Assembly (NCBI GenBank): GCA_022393335.1
Contig: JAJEKB010021351.1
Location: forward strand, 93,027 to 157,026
Origin: Macrotrachela quadricornifera
Taxonomy: Eukaryota > Rotifera > Eurotatoria > Philodinida > Philodinidae
Length of the DNA: 64,000 nt
Reading direction: 5' to 3'
Below the pieces are notes generated by a model. The model saw only the letters and a program-made list of their open reading frames with translations, had not been told where the DNA came from and searched no databases. This document shows, piece by piece, positions 48,011 to 61,964 of the stretch (within the stretch, counting starts at the first letter, position 1; every line of letters starts with the position of its first letter). The position numbers and the translations under genes were made by a program.

Positions 48011-49358
48011 TTGTATGACAATGGAAAAGTTAAGAGTCTTTGATGAATATCTTATTATTATTCAACAGGAAATTCTAAAGACTAGGAATGAATGCTTTTT
48101 AAAAAAGTGAATCTAGAATTAAAAAGAGCATGTTCATAAAATAACAGAAAAATATACATTATTAAAGAAATCTTTTTTTTAATATACCTTATAATGTAGA
48201 CTTGCTAAAATAGATACAGGATATGTGGTTGAATCAATTCTATTTTGAAGATCAGTTAAAGCTTCATTAAAATCTGTTTGCATACTCTAGATAAATGAAA
48301 AGATTTGTTAGATGCATATAACGGTATCATTAAAATTTTCTTTTGAAAAAAATAACACATGCTGCAGAAAACATATTCCGTTATCATACTTTCCTTTTAA
48401 TATATTCTATTCATAAACAGATAGATTATTTTGTATAAAAGGTAGAGTATATAATTTATATCAACGACGTTATTCTCAAATAATAATCGACTATCATTGA
48501 TAAAGAACGGATACGTCACAGGAGAGGTGAGAATCTAGAAAAATTTTAAATTTTCCTGAATATATCTACTAACTTCATACTTTAACTTCTCCTGTAGGAA
48601 AAATCAAAATATCTTTTACGATCCAATAGAGCTAATAGAAATCAAAATCAAAATCAAATAAAAATGCACGGTTAAATAAAACATCATATATATGATTTAA
48701 GTAGATATTCAATTGTCATTCCATTTTCTTAGAAAGATTTTATAAACTATTTGATAAATATATTGAAGGCTTATATTATGAGTTTCAAAGCAAGTTTTCT
48801 TATAAAACAGTGATTATGTAATGATTTAGTATTGTTTTTTTTTGAAAGCGATTGGAGAAATTCTCAGCTGAAATTGTAAATATAGAAAAATTTTAAACTA
48901 ATAAAAATTGATGATTTGAATTATTGTATATAAAATTAAATGTAATCATCCGGCTGTTACGTACGAAAATTTGTGCACAAAAATCAAAGAATATCACGAT
49001 AGTTTTGGCCATCACAGTCAAGACAATCCTAGTCGACTCTCACTCACGAAATCCCTGGAGTAGTGAAGGCGCGAAGCGGGAACTCTTCGAGGAGTTGATG
49101 AGTGTAATCGGAGACCTTCAAGAAATCATAATTGGAACTCTGTAAATAAAACAAATTTTTGAAAAGTTTATACGGGTTTCTAAAATTTGGAAACTCCTTG
49201 ATACAGTTTTCGAAGGATTCTGAAATATTCAACTACTCTAGGGAATCATTACAGGAAATCTCCAATAGAATATTCTAGAAATTCTTGTAATACAATAAAA
49301 ATCACTAAAAATTTCTTTTCTTTTGATATAAAACTATAAATATTTTTTGCTATTGCAG
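48011..49358. other. 5' flank of gene C, then unassigned sequence
   Basis: 48011-48500 matches the 5' flank of gene B (41846-42330). A GC-richer patch at 48950-49145 has a short open frame with no recognised family. Confidence 0.45.
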
Positions 49359-49843
49359 TTTATGGACAAGGGAGTAATCATGTTTCTTTTGCTTACAAAA
49401 TGGTAGCAATTATCGCACTCTTCTGGTTTTTACTTGTAAGTCATCGATTGATTCTCTAAAGTACATTAACTGGAACTTGTCGACCTCAGTCAAGTATTTA
49501 TGGGAAATATGACAGTTATTTTGAAGTAGTTATGTCAGACGTTATTCCACCTATAGTTTTATTAACACTTGGTTGTTTACTCTTGCGAAAAGTGATAGTT
49601 GGTAGAAATCATCTTTACAATTAGCTGTAGAAAATGTTATTATTGAAATTATACGTCTTCTTTCATATTCATTCTATAGTACAAATTTTTTATATATCTT
49701 TGTATTCAAGTCATGGTTTTCGCAAACAAGTTTTTCATTTAATTGAAATTAAACAATATAGAAAAGATGCTAATTTAGTAACTACAAACGCTCAAATTAT
49801 ATCAACAAATCCTATATATGAAACTGTACGAAAAAAGTCCTGA
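49359..49843 (+). pseudogene. Broken exon 2 of 7TM family 2 (copy G)
   Basis: Follows an acceptor (TATTGCAG) and matches exon 2 of the intact gene at 53468-54084 from its first bases. It carries TAA in the IDW-equivalent helix region (RLIL-stop-STLTGTC). About 181 bases corresponding to 53700-53880 are deleted, which also shifts the frame. The end (YISLYSSHGFRKQV) remains open to 49843. Exon 1 is absent. Confidence 0.85.
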
Positions 49844-52761
49844 CTTCTATTGATGATTAAAATCTGGAGCGCTCTTAATTTATTACAAGCCTTTGAGGGT
49901 CTTCCGTGATCAATTTTCTGTCTATTATAGCTATACATTTGTTCTGTAACTTAAATATAAAAAATTCTTCATTAAAAATAAAGATATTTTAGAAACGGCA
50001 CAGGGACCAAATCCAAGACGTGTGAATTAAGTTGAACTGTGATCATTCTCTCTCTCAAGTATATGTATAATCAAGTCAGAAATATTGATTAGTAAACAAA
50101 GAATGATTACTTCTTTTGAAAGAAAATTAACGGATGCTCTAGAAATGGTGGGTGTCTCAGTATTTTTAATAGTTCTTATCTATTGTGTTATTGATTAAAA
50201 TATTTTTTTATTGAAAAATAGCGTTGGAAATTTTGCACAAAACCATATATAGTTGAGATGAAAAACTGTTTTTATTATATTTGAAAGAATATGAAAAGTG
50301 AAGATAAAAAAACTAACTAGGTGACCATAATGAATGACTACGCTTTCAATCCAATTTTTTCATCATTCAATTCATTCCAGTAGAAAAACAATATGTACCA
50401 AAAGATGTAGCATGAAAAGCTCTACAATCTGCAAAGAACAAATTATAAAAAGAGGAAATAAGAAAGCAATGAATGCATCTTGTACCTGAATAGATATATC
50501 GTTTTTGCATGGTCGAAATTTGATCGCTCAGAATTTTGTCCATTTGAAACAAAAAAATTGCTATTATAAAATAAGCCATCTTATGTACATTGTAGAGCTT
50601 TCCATGCTATATCTTTTTGTACGTTTTGCTTTTCTAATAGACTGAAATAAATGATGAAAAACTGGGATAGAAAGCACAGTTATTCATTATGGCCAACCAG
50701 TTACTTTTTACAGCTTTTTCTGTCATCACTTCCCATCTTTTTTCAAATATATTAAAACTATATATGATTTTGTGCAAAATTTCAAGCGCTGTTTTTAATA
50801 AAAAAGTATTTTAATCAATGAGATAATAGAGGTGAAATATCAAAAATACTGAGGTACCGATTATTTCTAGGACACCCGTTAATAATGAAGTCTTACTTTA
50901 TTTATTCAAAGATCTCAATTAATCATTTTTCAGTATATTTGCAACTACTACATGGACAATTTATTCAGTTTTTCTGTTCTACTTAATTGTTTGATTTAAT
51001 TATTAACAAAGTTGACTTTAACTATCGATTGATTGCATATTGATTTATAGAAAAGCATAGGAGAACGCCATTATGAATATATTGTTGAAAGAAATTATTT
51101 TGAATTTTTCTATTCACTCCAATGTTTGTCTTTTATAATCATATGCATGTATAGAAAACCAAAATATTTAACGTTTTTCTGTATTACATCATTAAAACTT
51201 TCGTTTGTTAATATAAAAACTTCTTTTTTCATTTCATTTAATTACAATCAACATAACACAAAATACTTATATAGCTAATAAAGTTGAATTATTTTCATTA
51301 GAAATTTCTTCAATTTCGAAAATTGAGTTAAAGAAGACGATAAAATCATATTAATTCTTAAAATTGTATGATATGTATACAAAACGTGGAAAATTTTTCA
51401 AAAAATTTTAAATGTAATCTTAAAGAATATTTCTGGTTGTATGTAACTAGTCTAATAACGAATTAGGATTTTCGAGAAAAGAAACAAAATATATATAGAA
51501 GGAAATAAATAAAATATACTTTGTCAAAAGTTTAACTTTTATTAAAAATACTAATTTTGTAATCGTTTGTGCTATGTTATGAATTCATGTTGTTTTATTC
51601 TGCTAAATCTAATTATCCGAGGTTAACTACTATTTTTATATAATGCCTTAATGGTCCATCTGGTGATTCTATTTCAAGATTATTAGAAAATCCAGAACTT
51701 CTTTTTCATCGTTTTGTCTTTTATTTTATTATCATCTACGAAGTATAATAATGGGAATGACTGTTTGTCTGCATCTCTCTGATATTTTTACTCAATAAAA
51801 TATGAAGAAAATAATTTCAAGCTCATTATTATATTGATATTATACATTAAAGCTGTTGCAAATAATTTATATTATTTTAATGGAACCAATAGCTATTGAG
51901 TTTTATCGATTTAGAATAGTTTGTACATGTCTGTTTCTATATATATGCTAAGTAGATGAGAGACTGATGAGTGATTATAATATAGTAAGATCTTTGAAGT
52001 ATAGCTGAATGATTATGAGAGAAAAAGTAATCATTGTCGAATACTTATCATTTGCATTTGATGCGCTAGTATGAAAATACAACTAAGTTCAGCATTAACG
52101 TCGTAATAGATATACGTGTTTATTATGCGTTAATTGTTTTTCATAATTATGGAGAGAAAGAAAAATTCCGGGTGTTAAAAACTCGTTAATGTCTTTTACA
52201 TATTAAATGTCATGTTCGCAGTGTTTCATTTATATTGAATAAGCAATTTTGAATAATTCATAATCATATTCCTAAACCACGGTAACACTTTTTCAATCCT
52301 ATAGTTAGAACTATATCAAAAAATCGTTTTTAATTTTTTAAATAATTATGTAGAATTGATTTTTTGATAATTTAATTACAAAGATAATGATTCATTTCAA
52401 TTGATTGATTATATACTATTTTAAAATAAGCAAATTTATCAGTTTAACTCCTGTGAGGTTAACATACGAAATATACATGATGAGTTTAGCAACATGTATT
52501 CCTATTCATCAATAATTATAAAATGTCCATATAATCTCACGTCTCAAACCGCGGGAAACACTTAAAAAACTTGAAAATAAATGAGAAGAGCACATTTTCA
52601 TTATAAAAATTCAGTATTCATACCATATTTATTGTCCTATACTTCAATACTATTTTTAGATCATATTTGACAAAACTGACTAGTGAACTGTAACAGTTCG
52701 CTCACGTTGAAATCATTAATTCTTACTGTTTGCATTGGCCATTACTTTAATTCAATATATC
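49844..52761. other. Intergenic, holding one foldback element
   Basis: Apart from the element at 50131-50879, AT-rich sequence with no gene recognised. Confidence 0.45.
50131..50879. mobile_element. 749-bp foldback element, TA target
   Basis: TA flanks both sides. The ends are ACGGATGCTCTAGAAATGG and, inverted, ACGGGTGTCCTAGAAATAA. Inverted similarity continues about 290 bp into each arm, up to the GTAGAGCTTT motif near the centre. No coding frame. Confidence 0.75.
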
Positions 52762-54084
52762 ATGAATACTACTAATATAAATAGTAATAATATTAATATT
52801 AGTAATGCTTTAATAATAGCACCTTATCAACTTAATATTTGGCTTGGCTTATTTATTTTTATTTCGGGTAATATTAGTAGTATTGGAAATTTTATTGTAT
52901 TTAGTTCTCGAACATTTCGTATTCGAGCTTGTTCAATTTATTTAATAGCTGAATCTTTATTTACATTTATTTATTTTAATTATGTATTAGTTACACGTAT
53001 AATTCAAAAAGGTTTTCAAATTCCGATTATAAATCGTTATGATATTATTTGTAAAATACGTCAATTTCTTTCGGAATACACACATCAAATTGCATTTACT
53101 TTATTTACATTAGCTACAATTGATCGATTTTTATCTACACATCGTTCTATTGGTATGTACAAATCTATATTGTTACATATTGATACGTACAATTCTTATT
53201 AGTTTTTCTTGTTGAAGAAGAAATGTATTCGAGAATAACTATAGAACCTTTAGAAAAATTGTCAATATTGTTTTCTAATAATAAACATAAATTAAACGAG
53301 ACAGAAATAGAGAATTAATTAAATTTTCTATTTTTTTTGTCACGACCAATTATTATGCACGATTAAATTGTTCAGTATTTAGAATACACGTCTAAGATAT
53401 CTTTTTTCTTTGATGTTATAAATATTTCTCATTAAAAAAAAACGTATATTGTATTTGTTTATTATAGTTTATCGGCAATGGAGTAATCGCGTTTCTTTTG
53501 CATATAAAATGGTACCAACTGTCGTACTGTTCTGGTTTTTACTTGTAGGCCATCGATTGATTTTTTATAGTACATTAACTGGAACTTGTCGACCACAGTC
53601 AGGTATTTATGAGAAATATGACAGTTATTTTGAAGTAGCTATGTCAGGCATTATTCCACCAATAGTTTTATTAACACTTGGTTGTTTACTTTTGCGAAAT
53701 GTTCGAAAAGTTGTTCAAAGACGAGTAGTGCCTGGTAGTATTGTACCACAGGTTATTAATGGAAATCTTTCATATATTCAACAAATTGATGGACAACTTA
53801 CAACTATGTTATTACTACAATCGTTTGTTGCAATTCCTTCTTTTTTATCTTTTGGAGCACAAAATCTCTATTCAACTATTAGTGATAGTTGGTACAAATC
53901 ATCTTTACAATTAGCTGTAGAAAATGTTATTATTGAAACTATACGTCTTTTTTCATATTTATTCTATAGTACAAGTTTTTATATATCTTTATATTCAAGT
54001 CATGGTTTTCGCAAACAAGTTTTGCATTCATTAAGAATCAAACGATACCGTAAACCTATTAATTCAATTCATACACTTACCTAA
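52762..54084 (+). CDS. 7TM receptor-like protein, family 2 (gene F)
   Basis: Exons 52762-53152 and 53468-54084 give 335 residues. The N-terminus is short and Asn-rich with N-glycosylation sites (MNTTNINSNNINIS). Helix 1 is WLGLFIFISGNISSIGNFIVF. Helix 3 ends IDRFLSTHRS, a DRY-like motif that marks a rhodopsin-class GPCR. Helix 4 is VVLFWFLLVG. A conserved extracellular Cys (TGTCRPQSGIY) precedes helix 5. Helix 7 ends FYISLYSSHGFRKQV, in the place of NPxxY. The intron is 315 nt. The ATG at 52762 is chosen because no upstream in-frame ATG exists. Two broken copies of exon 2 lie at 49359-49843 and 63506-64000. Confidence 0.82.
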
Positions 54085-55402
54085 AAGATGTTTAATCAAG
54101 TCTATATCTGTGATTATCTATTTTTCGTAACAGTAATAAATGCTTTGTTTTCTTCATTAAAAAACTTAAATATCATTTTCTTATATTTTGTTATAAATAT
54201 GCACAGATTATATCTCTGGTTAGTTTTAATAAACTGCTATCTGAATCACAAACCTATTATTGTTAGCGAGTTTTCATAGTAAATACTTCCAAGAATGCAA
54301 TCCTATGACTTGGAATGCGATTAATCAGGTAATATTCTAATCGTGATTATGCCTAATTGGTAGTTTGATAATATCCATTTCCATTTGTATTCAAGACCTA
54401 ATTTAAATAAATATTTATTATCATGGTGATGCCATTGAATTAAATGATGAATTGATTTGATATGAATCGATACATATCATAGTAAAATCAGCACTAACGG
54501 TAAGACACAAGCAGGATGAAATAGCTCTTGCTATTTCTATTTTTAGTATTACTATTGCGAATGGGCAAGTACAACATTATTTTCAATAACAACAAGAAAA
54601 AGAAGTGATATTGTTTCGCCTATTCATAAAATATGAATCTTCAAAATATAATTATTATTGTAAAATGAACACAAATGACTATCAGTTTCGTTAATGCCGC
54701 CTTAATGCACAAGATAATGTCATTTTCACAATTTCTCAAATAAAACAAAACTTGACATTTTGATATCCTACAAAATCTATTCCAAACTTGATAACGAATC
54801 TTTTCAGGAATACTTCTATAAATACTGAGCGAATTTACTAATTTTTAATACAAGTAGTGCAAAGCCATATAAGTTCATTCAGACCAATATGATTCAAAAT
54901 GCCAAACACACAGTTTCAAAAAATAAATTGATAATCAAATTCATCCAATTTTGTTGATATTCTCTCAAAGATACGGAAGATATCAACAACATATCTGACA
55001 CAAAAATAAACGTTACAATTCAGCTACAGTAGACATAATTGAGTTCGTAAATATCAAACCATTCCTAAACATAAAGATAATATGATGCAGTATGTCATTC
55101 ATAAATGATTTTAATTCTAATATAGTATCACGAGATAACAACGTTAAATATACACCAAACAGTAAATTATAATGTAAATGTAAATAAAACTAAAGTTCAT
55201 GAATTAAATTTATATTCAAGAATATATAACATTGTTAATTCTGATCAAAAACTTCAAGATAAAATAAGGCTGAATTTAACAACAAATAATAATATAAATA
55301 TGAAAATAAATCTGAATAATAAATTAGGTTTGTATGAAGTATCAACCAATAAATGAAGTGTTCATACACAAATCAAGAACAGCATAAATATACATAAACT
55401 AA

Positions 55403-55753
55403 AATGCAATAACAATTAATTCTCATAGAGCCAATATTTGTCCAATAGTCCATATCAATAATGAAACAAATCTTCGATCAATAAACAAGATCAATAATAA
55501 AGCTGATCTTCATTCAGTAATTGATACCAGCAATCAAACAGATTACTATCATCATCCAACAGCTTATAACAATAACAGAACGCATTATTATACAATAACA
55601 AATAATAATAATAATAGGACACATCTTCCTTCGACAAGCAATATCATTAATAGAACAAATTGTTCAATAACCAACATTAATAATAATAAAAAAATAAATG
55701 CGAAAACCTCGGATTTAAATTCGAGAGTTATGTGTACTTCAAAAAGTGAATAA
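55403..55753 (+). pseudogene. Asn-rich open frame without a start, probable decayed exon
   Basis: 116 sense codons before TAA, with no in-frame ATG near the start. The composition is rich in Asn, Thr, Ile and His (stretches such as ITNNNNNRTHLPSTSN). Similar Asn-rich text continues upstream in other frames to about 55150, which suggests frameshift decay of a longer low-complexity protein. Simple AAT/AAC expansion alone could also give this. Confidence 0.35.
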
Positions 55754-56269
55754 GACGTATGAGTTATCCTATAATGTGTCGATTAGAGCTCACCGGGTAC
55801 AAATCCAGATTCGGATCTAAAAATTTTAAGTTGATCTAGTCTAGATACGTTCTAAGTCGATAAATTACTATTGACCAGAAAAAATATTCCTTATATACAA
55901 TAATTCTTGCTTTGATTTTCTTCAGTTTTTGTTTATTTTCTTCAGAAAATGGTGAATTTATTTATGAATAAATTAGGATTTTTTATTTGTTACAATGGTG
56001 CCCATTATGATGCTCTTTTACCTTTTCAAGATAATCCTCAACAATTTGTACCACACTTTGACTTAATTAACATGAGTTTATAATATGAAATACAATATGA
56101 AACAAGCTTTAACTAAAAAAACAAATTTTCATTTATGCAAATAAAGTCTTCGAAGCTAACTCCTCATAATGTCCTACGTGACAAAAACAGAGCATCTGTA
56201 GGGCCTAATGGGCAATTTCTTAGTGCGCTCAACGATAAAACTTTTTTTAGACAGATTTATCAAAATCAA

Positions 56270-56600
56270 TCTATCGTGAGCTTCACTTTTCGAGGACATA
56301 AAAATAAGGTCGGCTCTATGGAGAACAAATAAATGTCACACAGACACACAATTAAATTATATGAGTTTTTCATGGTTTTCTCACGTGTCACATTGAAGAA
56401 ATATTAAGCGCAGCATATCTATCCCTATATTTTGCATCATTTCATAGCTCTTAACGAGTTTAATCTACTTTGAAAAAATTGGTATTGGTAACATCGAGAA
56501 CAAACAAATACCACACTGATACATTTTCTAGATATATGAGTTTTTCATAGTTTTTCGACACTGTCATATGGAGGAAATCTTGTGTGCGGCCTATTTATCC
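56270..56600 (+). repeat. Two tandem imperfect copies of a block of about 190 bp
   Basis: Both copies contain GAGAACAAA, then ACA, TATATGAGTTTTTCAT and later GCATCATTT, at the same spacing (about 56320 and 56500). Confidence 0.55.
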
Positions 56601-56744
56601 ATTTAACTTAGCATCATTTTGCGACCCAAGAAATTCTCTATCGATTGGTATATGATAGTTGAAGTTTTGTTTTAATTATGATAAATTTTTTCTTTAAAGA
56701 AAATCATAAAAAACTAGAAAAGGAGGATATTTTTACCGTAACGC

Positions 56745-56900
56745 AGCAAATTCTTAACGGATCGCCCTCGTCTTCAAACTCGACTGAGATATTGATGAGA
56801 TCATTATATGTACAAAATTTCATGACAATTGGAGGAGCCTTTCAAAAGCTATCGTGTAAACGAACGGTTGGCCGGACACACTGACCGATTCTAAAGTCTA
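56745..56900 (+). repeat. Dispersed repeat, copy 1
   Basis: Similar to 57985-58140. Shared anchors are ACGGATC, TCTTC.AACT.GAC.GAGA, ATGAG and GGCC..ACACACTGAC. Possibly the end of a transposon family. Confidence 0.55.
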
Positions 56901-57984
56901 TGAACTGTTTGAGTAAACCAACTCAATTATCTAACTAGAAATTTTTATAGATATAAGTCAAACTGAAGTAGAATGCATTATTAGTTATTAGCACATGGGT
57001 TATGTCACGAATAAACAGCAAAAAAGTAAAAATAACTAACGACAAATTGAATTTGATCGAACTCTTTAAAAAATATCTGTCTTGAGTATATGCTCAGCAT
57101 TTTGTCCTTATCTCGTGAACGAATTGGTCATTTGAGCTCTGAGACATCTCAATTTGACAGAAAACAATTTAGTCTACAAATTCATTCTACTCAAGTGAGT
57201 AAGTTTTGAAATAAACGAAGTGATAGAATTCAAAAACTGAGGAAGTTCGAAGCAATATTACACTACGGGAGGTGGTATTTTAGATTTTTCTCACCTGGTG
57301 CACAAGATCTTAGGCTTATTTCACTATAAAACATAGATCTCATGAAGCCACATCTTTTGCCACTGAATTGTAAGCATAAAACACCTGGGGAGCCAAGCTA
57401 GCATGGATGACGCTGTAGTTGACCCTATCTAGTGATCATTAACTCAACTCCCACAGTGATATAATATCTTTAGAAATCACACAAATCGAGTTCAAATTTG
57501 TGCTCAGGTTAGAGAATCGGGTAGGTGGAATTAATTAAGAATGGATTTGGGATTATATTTACCGAGATTATGGTCATAGGTAACCTCATGGATTTATGAT
57601 AGATATATGATATATAGAGACATTAGTATTTTCATAATAATGCTCCAATATTAATAGCTATCGAGTTAGGATTTTTTCCATTTGATAACTCTTATTCGTA
57701 GTGGCAAATCATGCATCTAGAACACCCCAAAACCACCAGTCACCTGAGACATATTTACGTACACTGGCCTCAAGATACAGATTTTGTGCATTTTGGGACC
57801 ATGCTTAGATAACTTTCACTTAAAAAATTACGATTTCATTCAAAATTAATATCATATTCGGAATCAGCACTAAAAATTGAGTCGATTCATATATATTTTA
57901 AATAGTTCTGAGAAAAAGATTTTTTTGGAAAAATCTCTGTACCTCCCCTCAGGAATGGTCTGGTGAATAATGACAATTTTCTCG

Positions 57985-58140
57985 ACAACTCAACTATTTC
58001 TTGACGGATCCTTCTCATCTTCGAACTTGACCGAGACATTCATGAGGCAAAGCTCTGCAAAAAAAATTTCCAGTCAATCGCTCACATTTTTGAAGATTTA
58101 TCGAATAAACGGCCGACCAGACACACTGACTGATTTTAGT
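57985..58140 (+). repeat. Dispersed repeat, copy 2
   Basis: Counterpart of 56745-56900 in the same orientation, about 1.24 kb away. Confidence 0.55.
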
Positions 58141-58319
58141 AGTGTACTCACTTTTTGAGTACACAAAAACAAAACATTGATGGATTTTATTTATATAAAT
58201 GATTCTAATGTACAATATTAATGTTAATTAGTTCATACAAAAAGAAATTATCAATGTGATGACTGTAATGTCGATTGATATATGTATAACAGGTTATTAT
58301 TGAATATCGATTGTAATAT

Positions 58320-59284
58320 ATTTAAAAAGAATTTTTGAATGTCATTTAAGAAAAAATGTTGCAGATAAAAACAGGAAAAAAAACTATACTTAAAAATTTC
58401 CTTTAATCTTTTTAGTTATAAATATTTCTTAATTATTATTATTTGAAAAAAATTATTAATATATTTTACTATATCTTATCATACAATTGTATTTACTCAT
58501 TATTTGAAACAAAAAAACTAAGAACCTATCTCAATAAATAAATTTCAACGTGATATATTCATCTTCATAATTATATTTTATATTTAATTCATTTTCTTAA
58601 TGAATTACTTTAAGCTGAAAGCTAAACTTATAGCATTAGTATGACAAATGTCAGATTATGCTGATAGCAAATAATATTTATTCAAAATTTTCTATAATGT
58701 ACCATGTGAAGAATTCAAATTTGTTTTTCCTCTACTTTCTATGATAGCTGTTTTGAAATCTATAAGTATACATTTCAAAAATTCTTTTGCTACTTGATCA
58801 AAAAATAAAAAGAGATTTTTTTTTTATTCTATTGAGTAATAGGAAAAACAATAGTGTACAATTTAGTTTTTTATTAAAAATTATTTTAATGTCGCTACGT
58901 TCTTTTTGGATAGTTAATACTGAATCAACTATAGCTTTTTTGTAATAGCTTATTTTATTAATTACACAATAAATCATTATAATATACAACTATATAAATG
59001 TATGTTTGATGTGATATTGTTTATGCATGTAAACAATTCTTTTATGTATATAAACTAATATATGTCTGCTCATTTTTTAATGAACTTTTTAAGAAAGTAT
59101 ATATGTTATGAAGGATTAACTGTTTTTAATATTATCGACCTTTTGTATGTGTAACAAGAAGTGCTCGTAGGTATCTTTTCTATTCCATCTGTAATATTAA
59201 ATTTTTATAATCTTTTTTCTTAATTTCTGTTGGTTAATCAGCTCCTGTTTATTTAATATACTTACTAATATCATTTAATTATAG
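58320..59284 (+). repeat. Upstream block shared by receptor genes A and D, copy 2
   Basis: Counterpart of 34850-35758; the order of landmarks is kept up to TTAATTATAG just before the start codon of gene D. Confidence 0.7.
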
Positions 59285-60516
59285 ATGAATATCTTTCAAA
59301 TACTTTCATCAATCTTCATGTTTTTATGTAGTACAGTAGGTGTTATATGTTCTCTAATATTCATTGGAGTTGTAGCAATTGATCGTCGTTATTGTACACC
59401 AATTATCTTAATTGGTCTTAACACTGTCTTCGCTGGTTGTATCGTTAATATAATTTATGCATCTCAAGCAATTCATCAAATAATAAGTGATAGTTCTGAT
59501 GCGTTATGTGTATTTCGAGGTTTTCTTTTACATAGTTCAACAGGTCTTTTCTATCATACTCTTTGTATTCAAGCATTTTATCGTTTATTTGTAACTATAT
59601 TTGCTCAAAAACGATATCTTCAATCAGCACGTGTTATTATACCTATTGTTATTATTCAATGGATTATTTCTGGTACTTTTGCAATTCCTATTCTATTACT
59701 TGATCGAATAAAATTTCAAGCAGATGGTAGAATTTGTCAGGTAATTGTAATAACAATTTTTCAATTACAAAATTGTATCTTAAATCTCTATAAAAGTATT
59801 TTCGTATATATATATATATATTTAACAATAGATGAAAGATTTTGAGAGTATAAAGTTGTATGACATCTATTTGTTTAGATAAACTTTAGTTTTATGTGAA
59901 AAATTATTGCTATGTATAGTTTCTTTTTTCAGAAATATACTTTGAATAAAATTAATTTTTAACAGATAAATTATAATTATTCTTTATTATATTTCCACGT
60001 ATAATGAACTTAATGAACATTTATTTCTTGTAGGTATCAATCAATGATATATTTAGTTTTGTATATCTTGCATCATTTATTTATTTCGTACCAATAACAA
60101 TAATTATTTTTATTTATATTTCATTATTAAAATATATGAAACGAAACATTATAATTGCTGGTGTTCGACAACATGCAATTGAACAAACACGTCGTCAACG
60201 TGATCTTCGATTTATGCAACGTATCCTTATTCTCGTTATTGTACTGTTTCTAACTAGTTTTCCTTATGTTTCTTTCTTCTTTTATGTTAATATCAGTCAC
60301 TTACCATTGCCATCATATGGTCATAGAGTGAGTTTTATGTTTCTTGCTTTTGGTCAAAGTGTAGTTATGGTACTCACTGTGATTTATACTGAAGAAGTCA
60401 GAAAAACTCTTTTAAATACTTTGGGAAAAATATTTCCATGTATTAGAACAACACGTGTGCAGGATGTGAATACTGTGAATGTTCCTTTGGGAGCAGTTGG
60501 AACAACAGCTATGTAA
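59285..60516 (+). CDS. 7TM receptor-like protein, family 1, gene D
   Basis: Exons 59285-59740 and 60034-60516 (456 and 483 nt, identical lengths to A and C) give 312 residues. The intron is only 293 nt and free of insertions, so it shows the ancestral state. The seven hydrophobic segments are complete. Differences from A cluster around helix 2 and the first extracellular loop (VFAGCIVNIIYASQAIHQII), where ligand contacts would be expected to vary. Exon 2 is nearly the same as in A and C, apart from changes such as GHRVSFMFLAFGQSVV in helix 7. No defect is seen. Confidence 0.82.
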
Positions 60517-61810
60517 CAATATTACATATATATATAAATTATCTATTATTTTTATTGAATTATAGTAAATGATACATACCAAAAACTACTTTATTTGTCG
60601 ATTTTTTTGGAGACAAGACTATAAATATTCAACACCATTACATTTAATTTTCTTTTTTCTTTTCTTAAAATGATATTTGTTGTTATATATATTTCTATAT
60701 AGAATAATTATATGTTGAGTAACAGAAAAAAGAAAAGTTTGTTGTAAATCTCTACTAACAAGTTTGTCACCAATTTGGGCAAAGGTAAGCAAGATATTTT
60801 TAGCTATGACTTTATAATATGGAAATCAATTTTGAAAATATCCTGAAAAAAACTATCATCAGATGACAAGTATAGAAGCAACGGTATGGATAATTGCTAT
60901 ATCTGAAGTATAAAATAAAGTGGACAGTTAGTAATATATACAATTAATCTTTGGAAGTTTTCATTTGATTGATATTTTTGACAAAGTTAAAATTTGAGTT
61001 CTTGCTTTTTTTCGTTTACTAAAATATTTCAGCTTATTATTGTATTTCAATATGCATATGAGAGATAATTATGATTGTATATGGAATTCGTAATCCTGTT
61101 TTTTTTATTCTTTACTTTATTCAATAATCCGATATTCTATGACGTATTTATTTGCTAGAAGGTAATTTCAATATATGATAATAAACATTACTTAGGTTTT
61201 AGGTATTATTCTCAGAAAGAAAAGAGAGTGCTACAAGAAAATATTGCCAGGTATCGAAAACTATTATTGTTATAAAATTTTTAGTAATGTAATATTTCAA
61301 ATATGAAATCAATTAATGAAGTATTATTGCAAGTATTGCAATGGTCTGCCGTGTAAATAGTTGATATATGTATTATAATACTAATATTCAAAAGTACTGA
61401 GACTCTATTGAGAGGAAAATCATATTTCACAATGAAAGCAATTAGAAAACGAAGCGAATTATATGATTAATACGAGATCGATAATAACAGATTGAATAAC
61501 AGAATAGCAAGATATACGAAAGATAATATATTTCAACAATCAATACTATCTAAAGTTATATTTGAATATCCATTTTGTATGAATGGCAGTCGATTTTTAT
61601 TTAAAAATGATGCCTTTGATATGAATTATATACTCTAATTTTTATATAAAAAAAAATCTGTTGTCGTATGAATAGAATATATTAAAAGAAAACCAAAACG
61701 ACTAAATATTTTCTGCAACATGCGTTATTTTTTTCAAAAAAAAAGAATTTAAAGATATCTTTAAATACACCTAACAAATCTTTTCATTTATCTAGAGTAA
61801 GCAGATAGGT

Positions 61811-61964
61811 TTTATATATTCTTTTGTTTTCTTTATGCTAATATCAGTCATTTTTCATTACCATCATATGTTTATTGTTTTCGGTCAAAGTTTAGTCATG
61901 CTGCTTACACTTATAAATACTAATGGTGTTAGGCAATTGTCTTTCAAAATTTTATCATCAAGAT
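61811..61964 (+). pseudogene. Relic of receptor gene B (copy E)
   Basis: A short segment matching the helix 6/7 part of gene B (40677-40815), inverted: it keeps ATCAGTCA, TTTGGTCAAAG-like and ACTAATGGTGTTAGGCAA blocks. About 17 bases between CATCATATG and TTTATTG are missing, and everything 5' of helix 6 is gone. Confidence 0.8.

Larger units (their letters stand above)
54085..58319. other. Intergenic with decayed Asn-rich frame and dispersed repeats
   Basis: No intact gene seen. See the separate entries at 55403-55753, 56270-56600, 56745-56900 and 57985-58140. Confidence 0.45.
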
